Assembly (NCBI GenBank): GCA_023300365.1
Contig: JALZWD010000308.1
Location: 1-12,701 of the forward strand
Reading direction: 5' to 3'
Origin: Flavimaricola sp.
GTDB lineage: Bacteria > Pseudomonadota > Alphaproteobacteria > Rhodobacterales > Rhodobacteraceae
DNA length: 12,701 nt
This document shows positions 6,949 through 12,701 of the stretch, piece by piece. The translations under genes and the position numbers were made by a program. The notes beneath the pieces were generated by a model. The model ran no database searches. It was not told where the DNA came from and was given only the letters and a program-made list of their open reading frames with translations. Numbering within the stretch: the stretch's first letter is position 1; each line of letters starts with the position of its first letter.

Positions 6949-8265
6949 ATGATTGATATCGACACACACAATGATAATTCTGGCACAACTCACCGATCAG
7001 ACAGCGGAGAAATTCAAGTCGGGATCGAAGATGTGTTTTTCTCGCTGACCGATGGTCGTGGGGTCATCAAAGCGAGCAACGATGTGTTTCGTCGCTTGAG
7101 TGGGCATTCTTGGGATGATTTGATTGGGTCGTCGCACAAGAAAATTCGTCATCCTGATATGCCTGCTGGGGTTTTTCATCTGATTTGGGATCGTCTTAAG
7201 GCCGGTGAACCTGTTGGGGCCTATATTAAAAATAGCTCCAAGACGGGTGGGCACTTTTGGATCATGTCTTATTTCATGCCGCTTGGTGACGGATTTTTGT
7301 CAGTAAGTTGCAAGGCAACGAGCCCGATTTTTGTGCGTATACGCGATATTTATGCGCGGCTACGTGATGCTGAACTTAAGCAAGGTTTATCGCCGGAGGC
7401 CAGCATGAAAGCCCTGCATTTAGAACTGCGAAAATTGGGGTACCGTGACTTTGCGTCCTTTGTTGCCGATGCGTTGAATGCTGAAATTATGGGTCGAAGT
7501 GACGCCCTGGGGCATCGGGCGTCGTTAAATCTTCCGATCCTTGCCGAAATCCGCGAGGCTTGCAGCGAAATTGACGCCCTCGGGGGCGAAATGCTGCACA
7601 GTTACAAAGCGATTACCGTCGCGCCGACCAATCTGCAGGTGCGCGCATCGCGCCTCGGCGATTTGGGGCAAGCATTGGCGTCAATTTCGGCCAATTTCAC
7701 GACCCTGACGACTGAGATGACCGCCAAGATGAATGCCTTTTCCGAGCTATCGCAAAAAGTCTTGAATGCGGTTGACGAAAGCCGGATCGGGATGCTGTCC
7801 AAGCGCTTGATTGCCGAAGCGGTGCGGGATTTTGATGCAGAGCAAGTAGAAACGGTTGGGGAAGGCGAGTCCGCCTCCCATAGATTGCTCAGATCCGAAT
7901 TGGCGAAATACGGTGGCCAGCCAAGGGGTAGCAGCGATGTAATTAAACAGACCCTCCATCAATTCGATAAAATTGTCCAAGAGGTACGGCAACTGCTGTC
8001 AGGGCTGTCTGTTATGCGAACGATGTCGCAAATGGAGGCCGCGCGTCTTGTCGACGAGGACCCGAGCATTGAAATGATCGTAAATGATTTGCGGGCGTTC
8101 CATGATGAGGCGTTATCCCGGCTAGATTTGATTTTTGCCCGGATACAGTTCAGCGAAAAGCAATTGCAAAAGCTGTTTGATATCGCTCGCATGATCGAGG
8201 ACGGCACTTTGACAGCGCGCAATGAATTTTCGTTTGAAGGAGCCCAACAAGATTTGGTTGCCTGA
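6949..8265 (+). CDS. Soluble Aer-like PAS protein with helical, chemoreceptor-derived C-terminus
   Basis: Residues about 25-140 form a PAS domain close to that of the aerotaxis receptor Aer: NDVFRRLSG (44-52), a KKIRHPDMP motif (64-72) with Arg67, His68 and Asp70, then Trp80, LKAGEP (83-88) and HFWIM (102-106). In Aer this region binds FAD and senses redox state, so a flavin is plausible. The remaining roughly 290 residues are predicted amphipathic helices with no membrane segment. Residues 227-257 align with the conserved tip of methyl-accepting chemotaxis proteins (TNL, then a RASRLGDLGQAL segment), but with about five residues missing and many changes. Role: probable energy or redox signalling, partner unknown. 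Alternative starts are GTG 6919 and ATG 6937; ATG 6949 has only a weak GGA 7 nt upstream. The gene is followed after 126 nt by ychF. Confidence 0.72.
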   Translation: MIDIDTHNDNSGTTHRSDSGEIQVGIEDVFFSLTDGRGVIKASNDVFRRLSGHSWDDLIGSSHKKIRHPDMPAGVFHLIWDRLKAGEPVGAYIKNSSKTGGHFWIMSYFMPLGDGFLSVSCKATSPIFVRIRDIYARLRDAELKQGLSPEASMKALHLELRKLGYRDFASFVADALNAEIMGRSDALGHRASLNLPILAEIREACSEIDALGGEMLHSYKAITVAPTNLQVRASRLGDLGQALASISANFTTLTTEMTAKMNAFSELSQKVLNAVDESRIGMLSKRLIAEAVRDFDAEQVETVGEGESASHRLLRSELAKYGGQPRGSSDVIKQTLHQFDKIVQEVRQLLSGLSVMRTMSQMEAARLVDEDPSIEMIVNDLRAFHDEALSRLDLIFARIQFSEKQLQKLFDIARMIEDGTLTARNEFSFEGAQQDLVA

Positions 8266-8391
8266 AGCACGGAGAAAGACAGCCAAGGGCACCCGCACTC
8301 GAGGCCCGTGCACTGATGTGATTTTCCAGACGGCTTGCCGTTGGTGCGCAAGGAGCGTACACGCGGGCGCGCAGCTAAAGGGAGCGTCGCC

Positions 8392-9489
8392 ATGGGTTTT
8401 CGGATGGGTATTGTGGGTTTGCCGAATGTGGGTAAATCGACCCTGTTTAACGCGCTGACACGGACTGCGGCGGCGCAGGCTGCGAATTTTCCGTTTTGCA
8501 CGATTGAGCCGAATGTCGGCGATGTGGCGGTACCGGATGTACGGCTAGATAAATTGGCGGCCATCGCCTCGTCGCAAAATATCATTCCTGCGCGGATGAC
8601 ATTTGTGGATATTGCCGGACTTGTTAAAGGTGCGTCGCAGGGCGAAGGGTTGGGGAACCAATTCCTTGCGAATATTCGCGAGACAGATGCGATCGCGCAT
8701 GTGCTCCGCTGTTTTGAGGATGGTGACGTCACCCATGTCGAGGGGCGCGTTGATCCGGTTGCCGATGCGGATGTTATTGAAACCGAGTTGATGCTTGCGG
8801 ATCTTGAAAGCCTTGAAAAACGCCTTGCCGGTATCGTTCGTAAAGTGCGGGGCGGCGACAAAGAAGCGGTGCAGCAGGAACGGCTGATGAAGATGGCTGT
8901 CGCAGCACTTGAGGATGGCAAACCTGCTCGAACGGTTGGTGTGGATGAGGATGATGCAAAGGCGTGGAAGATGCTCCAGCTTTTGACCGCCAAGCCTGTT
9001 CTTTATGTTTGTAACGTCGATGAGGGATCATCGGCGACGGGGAATGAATTCTCGGCCAAGGTTGCGGAAATGGCGGCGGCGCAAGGGAATGCGCATGTCG
9101 TGATCTCGGCGCAGATTGAAGAAGAGATCAGCCAGTTGTCGGACGAGGACGCGACGATGTTTCTCGAAGAAATGGGGCTTGAGGAGGCCGGGTTGGATCG
9201 CTTGATCCGCGCGGGATACGAGCTGTTGGCGTTGCAGACTTATTTCACGGTCGGGCCGAAAGAAGCGCGGGCTTGGACGATCAAAGAAGGTACGGGGGCG
9301 CCGCAGGCGGCGGGTGTGATCCACGGTGATTTTGAGCGTGGATTTATCCGAGCGGAGACGATTGCGTATGATGATTTCATCGCGTTGGGCGGTGAAGCGG
9401 CGGCCAAGGAAGCAGGCAAGATGCGAGCGGAAGGCAAGGGCTATACCGTCAAGGATGGCGATGTTTTGCATTTTCTGTTCAACACCTGA
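8392..9489 (+). CDS. ychF: Redox-regulated ATPase YchF (OLA1 family)
   Basis: YchF is a ribosome-associated P-loop ATPase of the TRAFAC/Obg class, linked to translation and oxidative stress. The 365-residue length is typical. Motifs: G1 GLPNVGKST (9-17), switch I around FPFCTIEPNVG (33-43), G3 DIAGLVKGASQGEGLGN (73-89), G4-like NVDE (208-211) in place of NKxD, which explains the family's preference for ATP, and SAQIEEE (239-245). The middle helical insertion spans about 130-190. The C-terminal TGS domain (about 279-363) contains LQTYFTVGPKEARAWTI (281-297), GVIHGDFERGFIRAE (308-322) and DGDVLHFLFN (355-364). The ATG at 8392 is chosen over upstream starts because GGGAG lies 7 nt before it and it gives the family's standard N-terminus. 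It sits 126 nt after the PAS gene; no clear promoter was identified in that gap. Confidence 0.97.
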   Translation: MGFRMGIVGLPNVGKSTLFNALTRTAAAQAANFPFCTIEPNVGDVAVPDVRLDKLAAIASSQNIIPARMTFVDIAGLVKGASQGEGLGNQFLANIRETDAIAHVLRCFEDGDVTHVEGRVDPVADADVIETELMLADLESLEKRLAGIVRKVRGGDKEAVQQERLMKMAVAALEDGKPARTVGVDEDDAKAWKMLQLLTAKPVLYVCNVDEGSSATGNEFSAKVAEMAAAQGNAHVVISAQIEEEISQLSDEDATMFLEEMGLEEAGLDRLIRAGYELLALQTYFTVGPKEARAWTIKEGTGAPQAAGVIHGDFERGFIRAETIAYDDFIALGGEAAAKEAGKMRAEGKGYTVKDGDVLHFLFNT

Positions 9490-9495
9490 TTTCGC

Positions 9496-9515
9496 CGTGT
9501 CCAAGGTTGGACACG
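9496..9515. terminator. Perfect 9-bp inverted repeat between convergent ychF and RTX gene
   Basis: CGTGTCCAA (9496-9504) and TTGGACACG (9507-9515) are perfect arms separated by two bases, starting 6 nt after the ychF stop. The location between convergent genes suggests a transcription end point for ychF, but no T run follows on either strand. A protein-binding palindrome is the alternative. Confidence 0.45.
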
Positions 9516-9562
9516 ACGTCAACGCATTGATACTAAATGATATTATGAATTTTAACGCGATT

Positions 9563-11554
9563 TTAAAGAATGAAATCGCTCTGCATCATCTCGTTTGTCA
9601 GGTTCACGAACACCTGTAAGTTGGCAACCCCGTCGCCGTTCAGGTCGCCCTCGATGATGTTGTAATTGCCTTCGTTGAAGGTGAACCAACGCAGCTGTCC
9701 GGCGCTGTTGGCGCCTTGGCCGTCAAAGGCGTTGTTGCCGATCCAAACCCAGTCTTGGGTGCCGCCAACATAGCGATTGGCGTCAATGCCGGAGAGGTCG
9801 ATCTGATCCTCGCCATGGGTGAAGCCATTGATGAAATCACGCGTATCGCGGCCCGCGCGGCTGTCGGCGATCGTGGTGAGCACGAAGGTATCGGCCCCCT
9901 CGCCACCGACAAGGGTATCACGGCCAGTATTGCCGATCAGGGTATCGGCGCCGTCGTTGCCGTTGATCTGATCGTCGCCGCCGCGCCCGGTAAGGATATT
10001 GCCACCGGCGTTGCCCACAAGGGTGCCGGGGGCGTCGTTGCCTGTGCCGTTGATGTTGTCGGTGTCGGTGATGTTGCCAAGGCGCAGCAACTCGATATTG
10101 TCGGGTTGGGTATAGCTGACGAAGGCGCGGATGGTGTCGATACCGCCGCCTTGGGCATAGCCAATTTCGCCGCGCACCACGTCGAATTCGCTGTCGACGA
10201 TATAGAGATCATTGCCTGTGCCGCCAGACATCGTATCGGCACCCGCGCCGCCATCGAGCGTGTCTGCGCCGTCTAAGCCGAGCAAAATATCGGTGCAGCT
10301 TCCTCCGGCCAAGTCGCCCGCGCCAGTGACCGTGGCGCCCAAACAATGGGTGCCGAGGGTGACGGCATAGAGCGTTTGGCCAGTTGAGCCGGCGTCGTCT
10401 TGGGCCCACACGACCACGCTGTTGCCGTCGTCGTTGGTTTGGGCATCAAGTGTCTGAACCCTTGACGTGGGGGCGGCGATGGTGCGTGCGGCGTCAACGA
10501 GGCTGCCTGTGGTATCATATTCCGAGAGCGTTATTTGTGCGTCGCCGTCTGCGTCGGTGCCAGCCCAGACAAGGCCAAAGCCACCGTTTTGAAGCGCCAC
10601 GGCGTCAATATGATCAACCGTGTTGAGGCCCGAGAAATTAAGCGGCGTGGCCTCGTCGTATTCGCCCGCCCGGTTCATCACGAGACCATACCATGTGGGG
10701 GCGCCGTCGCTGTCGGTGTGGTGCATCAAGACCAAGGCGTCGCCGGAGGTGAGGGTGATGACATTGATGAGATCAACCGTGCCCCCTTGGGCGGCGGCAA
10801 GCAGGACGAGGGGCCGGGCGTCGAGGATGCCGCCGCTTGGTGTCATGCGCTGGGCGATAATAAAGTGGTCGGTATCACTGAGGCGTTCGTCGGCGTCGGT
10901 GCTTTCGCGGACGACAAGCAGGCGGTTGGTGCCAAGGGCGGTTTGTTGCCAATTTTCTTCGCGGCCATTTCGGCTTTGGTCTTGGTACGTAAGGACCGAA
11001 CTTATCGCGGTGCCGCTGCTGTTGTAAAAGCGGCCTTGGCCAATGGTATCATAGTAAATTTCGCCATTTTCGGTGAGCGCTGTGGTTGTTTGGGTTTGCC
11101 AAAACAGGCCAAATGCGCCGTTGGGCAGGGCGGTGATTTGGGCGTTGGAGACGGGGCCGGGTGTGGTGCTGGCGATGGTGATGTCGCTGGGGCCGAGGGC
11201 CGAGCCGAATTCGCCGAAATTGCCCCACACCACCACATCGTCGGCGGTTGAACCAAGACTTGAGCCGGCATCCACCCAAGCAAGCGCCATTTCGGGGCCA
11301 GCGAGGGCGAGGGCAGGGCCGATTTGCCACCCTAGGGCCTCGGTTAGGGCGGGTGTCGCGCCTGCGATGCGTGTGCCTGTGCTGGCGTCAATGGTGGCGG
11401 TGATGATGTCGCCTGTTTGATCGACACCCCCGACGGTTTGGTTTGCGATGACAAAGCTGCCGTCACGACGGGCGGTGATGGCGGTATTTGCGGGGGTCGT
11501 GGCTGTGACGGAGTGGAGGCGTAGGGCGAGCGATGTGGTATAGAGCAGGGGCAT
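9563..11554 (-). CDS. RTX Ca2+-binding protein with propeller-like N-terminus, type I secretion substrate
   Basis: This 663-residue acidic protein is probably secreted. Residues 1-400 contain spaced repeats of the type DGSFVIA (31-37), NGAFGLFWQ (145-153), GGFGLVWAG (324-332) and GNSVVVWAQ (377-385), suggesting a beta-propeller-like fold. Glycine/aspartate-rich RTX nonapeptides follow in two blocks, about 423-456 (LDGADTLDGGAGADTMSGG) and 502-556 (GGDDQINGNDGADTL and GGEGADTFVL). These form a calcium-bound beta roll. The C-terminus (557-663) resembles the serralysin (M10) C-terminal domain and ends DFIL, typical of uncleaved type I secretion signals. There is no N-terminal signal peptide and no protease HExxH motif. 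Cys404 and Cys420 just before the RTX block are unusual. AAGG lies 9 nt before the ATG, and the gene begins 21 nt after the second RTX gene, so the two probably form one operon. Function unknown. Confidence 0.87.
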   Translation of the reverse strand: MPLLYTTSLALRLHSVTATTPANTAITARRDGSFVIANQTVGGVDQTGDIITATIDASTGTRIAGATPALTEALGWQIGPALALAGPEMALAWVDAGSSLGSTADDVVVWGNFGEFGSALGPSDITIASTTPGPVSNAQITALPNGAFGLFWQTQTTTALTENGEIYYDTIGQGRFYNSSGTAISSVLTYQDQSRNGREENWQQTALGTNRLLVVRESTDADERLSDTDHFIIAQRMTPSGGILDARPLVLLAAAQGGTVDLINVITLTSGDALVLMHHTDSDGAPTWYGLVMNRAGEYDEATPLNFSGLNTVDHIDAVALQNGGFGLVWAGTDADGDAQITLSEYDTTGSLVDAARTIAAPTSRVQTLDAQTNDDGNSVVVWAQDDAGSTGQTLYAVTLGTHCLGATVTGAGDLAGGSCTDILLGLDGADTLDGGAGADTMSGGTGNDLYIVDSEFDVVRGEIGYAQGGGIDTIRAFVSYTQPDNIELLRLGNITDTDNINGTGNDAPGTLVGNAGGNILTGRGGDDQINGNDGADTLIGNTGRDTLVGGEGADTFVLTTIADSRAGRDTRDFINGFTHGEDQIDLSGIDANRYVGGTQDWVWIGNNAFDGQGANSAGQLRWFTFNEGNYNIIEGDLNGDGVANLQVFVNLTNEMMQSDFIL
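9957..10042. repeat. 86-bp imperfect direct repeat, copy 1 (in the larger RTX gene)
   Basis: This stretch matches 11970-12055 without gaps at about 75 of 86 positions, counted by eye, offset by 2013 nt. It encodes the start of the second RTX block (around residues 505-533). It reflects the shared module of the two RTX paralogues. Confidence 0.75.
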
Positions 11555-11575
11555 GAGACAACCTTGGGAGCATGG

Positions 11576-12499
11576 TTAAAATATGAAGTCCGTGCCCGTC
11601 AGATAATTGGTGAGGTTTACGAATATCTGAAGATCGGCGATGCCATCGCCCTGAAGATCGCCCTCGAGGATGCAATAATTGCCATCGTCCCATGTAAAAT
11701 AGCGCAATTGGCCCGCGTCAGTGATGCCGCCTGTGCCAAAGTCGGCATTGCCGATAAAGTGCCAATCCTGTTTGCCGGGGTAATAGAGGCTGCCGTCGAA
11801 ATTGGAAAAGTCGATTTTATCGACGCCGTGGGTAAACCCGTTGATGAAGTCGCGTTGGTCGGGGGTGGCGCGGCTGTCGGCGACGGCGGTGAGCACAAAG
11901 GTATCGGCGCCGGCCCCGCCGACGAGTGTATCGCGCCCAACCCCACCAACCAGCCGATCATTCCCATCATTGCCGTTAATCTGATCGTTGCCGCCGCGCC
12001 CCATGAGGATATTGCGACCGGCATTGCCCACAAGCGTTCCGGGCCCGTCGTTGCCAATACCGTCGAGATCAAGTGTGCTGTTGATCGTGCCGAGGCGTAG
12101 AATTTCGAGGTTGGCGCCCATGAGATAATCGACCGTGCTGCGCACCGTGTCGATACCACCGCCAAGCGAATAGCCGATTTCGCCGATGATCAGATCATCG
12201 GTTGATGTGACGATATAGGTATCGTTGCCCAGGCCGCCATCCATCGTGTCGTTGCCGCTGCCGCCATCAAGCCAATCGTCGTCGTGGCCGCCGTATAGGG
12301 TATCGTTTCCGGCATCGCCGAATAGAGCATCATCGCCAGAGCCGCCCAGGATGGTGTCGGTTTCGCTTTGCCCATAGTAGCGATCATCGCCACCCAAGAG
12401 GTCAATTTCATCGCTAAAGTCGGAGCCTGTTAGGTCATCGTTGCCTGTCGTGCCGGTGGGAAAGCCGGGGGGAGGAGTAAAGCCGTTTGATGGGGTCAT
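11576..12499 (-). CDS. Minimal RTX Ca2+-binding protein, paralogue of the downstream gene
   Basis: This 307-residue protein is almost entirely RTX. After a short Pro/Gly/Thr-rich start (1-18), nonapeptide repeats run from about 19 to 95, for example GGSGDD (52-57), GDAGNDTLYGG (61-71), GGSGNDTMDGG (79-89) and GGLGND (88-93). A second block covers 168-203. The C-terminal part (204-307) resembles the serralysin C-terminal domain and ends DFIF. Residues 79-307 align without gaps to residues 435-663 of the adjacent RTX protein, roughly 60-65% identical by eye, so the genes arose by duplication or by swapping of the N-terminal part. There is no obvious enzymatic domain and no signal peptide; type I secretion is inferred. 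GGAA lies 7 nt before the ATG. It is the first gene of the probable two-gene operon. One cysteine (Cys276) is present. Confidence 0.87.
   Translation of the reverse strand: MTPSNGFTPPPGFPTGTTGNDDLTGSDFSDEIDLLGGDDRYYGQSETDTILGGSGDDALFGDAGNDTLYGGHDDDWLDGGSGNDTMDGGLGNDTYIVTSTDDLIIGEIGYSLGGGIDTVRSTVDYLMGANLEILRLGTINSTLDLDGIGNDGPGTLVGNAGRNILMGRGGNDQINGNDGNDRLVGGVGRDTLVGGAGADTFVLTAVADSRATPDQRDFINGFTHGVDKIDFSNFDGSLYYPGKQDWHFIGNADFGTGGITDAGQLRYFTWDDGNYCILEGDLQGDGIADLQIFVNLTNYLTGTDFIF
11970..12055. repeat. 86-bp imperfect direct repeat, copy 2 (in the smaller RTX gene)
   Basis: Partner of 9957-10042 within the shared RTX module (around residues 149-177). Recombination between the copies would fuse the two genes in frame, because the offset of 2013 nt is a multiple of three. 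Confidence 0.75.
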
Positions 12500-12646
12500 C
12501 GCGGTTCCGTTGGTGGATTACATGTTCTGTTAACTATGGCGCTGATTACTTAACGAATGTTGAACGGTGGGCCGTGGCCGCGGAAACCGGCCTTGATCGA
12601 GAAAAACCACTTGTTTTCCGAAAGCCCCAGCCATAGACACGCCAAC

Positions 12647-12701
12647 GGAGACGTGGCCGAGTGGTCGAAGGCGCTCCCCTGCTAAGGGAGTAGGCCCGGA
12701 A
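12647..12701 (+). tRNA. tRNA-Ser(GCU), 3' part cut by window edge
   Basis: The first 55 nt of a serine tRNA are visible. GGAGACG (12647-12653) is the 5' acceptor strand. The D arm contains GGCCGAGTGG (12655-12664). The anticodon stem CTCCC/GGGAG (12674-12678 with 12686-12690) closes a 7-nt loop CTGCTAA with anticodon GCT (12681-12683), reading AGC and AGU. The start of the long variable arm (from 12691) is as expected for a class II tRNA. No convincing promoter was identified in 12500-12646, which also contains the start region of the divergent RTX operon. Confidence 0.95.

Noticed and set aside
8266..8391. Terminator or promoter between the PAS gene and ychF
   Set aside because: Only a tiny ACGGC-TT-GCCGT repeat and no T run or clear -35/-10 were seen; not enough to call a site.
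9552..9566. TTAA-N7-TTAA, matching the CtrA binding consensus
   Set aside because: It spans the stop codon of the RTX gene between two convergent genes, with no gene start nearby to regulate; likely chance in an AT-rich patch.
10535..11251. Long plus-strand open frame (238 codons) opposite the larger RTX gene
   Set aside because: It is antisense to a well-supported RTX coding region, has low-complexity Gly/Ala/Val composition, and no recognisable motif; it is a composition shadow.
11564..12100. Plus-strand open frame (178 codons) opposite the smaller RTX gene
   Set aside because: Same explanation: mirrored RTX repeats give an Ala/Val/Ile-rich frame with no domain.
12500..12646. Promoters for tRNA-Ser and the RTX operon
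   Set aside because: Candidate TTGATC (12593-12598) has no acceptable -10 at 16-18 nt, and no good minus-strand pair was found, so no promoter is claimed.

Overview
The window reads as chromosomal DNA of a GC-rich alphaproteobacterium, most likely a marine Rhodobacterales (Roseobacter-type) species. The basis is the style of the housekeeping proteins (Pth, L25 of the TL5/Ctc type, TrpA, YchF), the chrB/chrA pair and the RTX secretion C-termini. This assignment is from family knowledge, with no database search. I see no phage, insertion sequence, CRISPR array or defence island. Coding density is high.

Layout. (1) Positions 1-3751: the minus strand carries pth (peptidyl-tRNA hydrolase, cut by the left edge) and, upstream of it, a chromate-resistance pair: a rhodanese-ChrB fusion and the long-chain transporter ChrA, overlapping by 4 nt. 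Divergent from chrB, on the plus strand, is a 2-oxoglutarate/Fe(II) oxygenase resembling the BesD/HalD halogenase family but keeping the HxD metal triad. (2) Positions 3769-4788: rplY (L25) on the minus strand with a good terminator, followed upstream by about 300 nt of structured non-coding DNA. (3) Positions 4789-6811: lldD (FMN L-lactate dehydrogenase) and trpA on the minus strand, with a palindromic operator-like site and a candidate promoter just upstream of lldD. (4) Positions 6949-9489: on the plus strand, a soluble Aer-type PAS protein whose helical C-terminus carries what looks like a shortened, decayed chemoreceptor tip, then ychF. (5) Positions 9563-12499: two tandem minus-strand RTX proteins sharing a 229-residue Ca-binding/secretion module. 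(6) From 12647: a tRNA-Ser(GCU) gene cut by the right edge.

Functional reading. pth, rplY, ychF and tRNA-Ser are translation-related. rplY, pth and ychF are often neighbours in bacteria; here chromate, oxygenase, lactate and PAS genes lie between them, which suggests accessory genes accumulated in a core locus. ChrB and ChrA probably act together in chromate tolerance. The RTX pair is probably one operon exported by a type I system encoded elsewhere. The best candidates for something undescribed are the PAS/degenerate-chemoreceptor protein, the non-halogenating member of a halogenase-like family, and the minimal RTX protein that is almost only a secretion module. None is proven novel from sequence alone.
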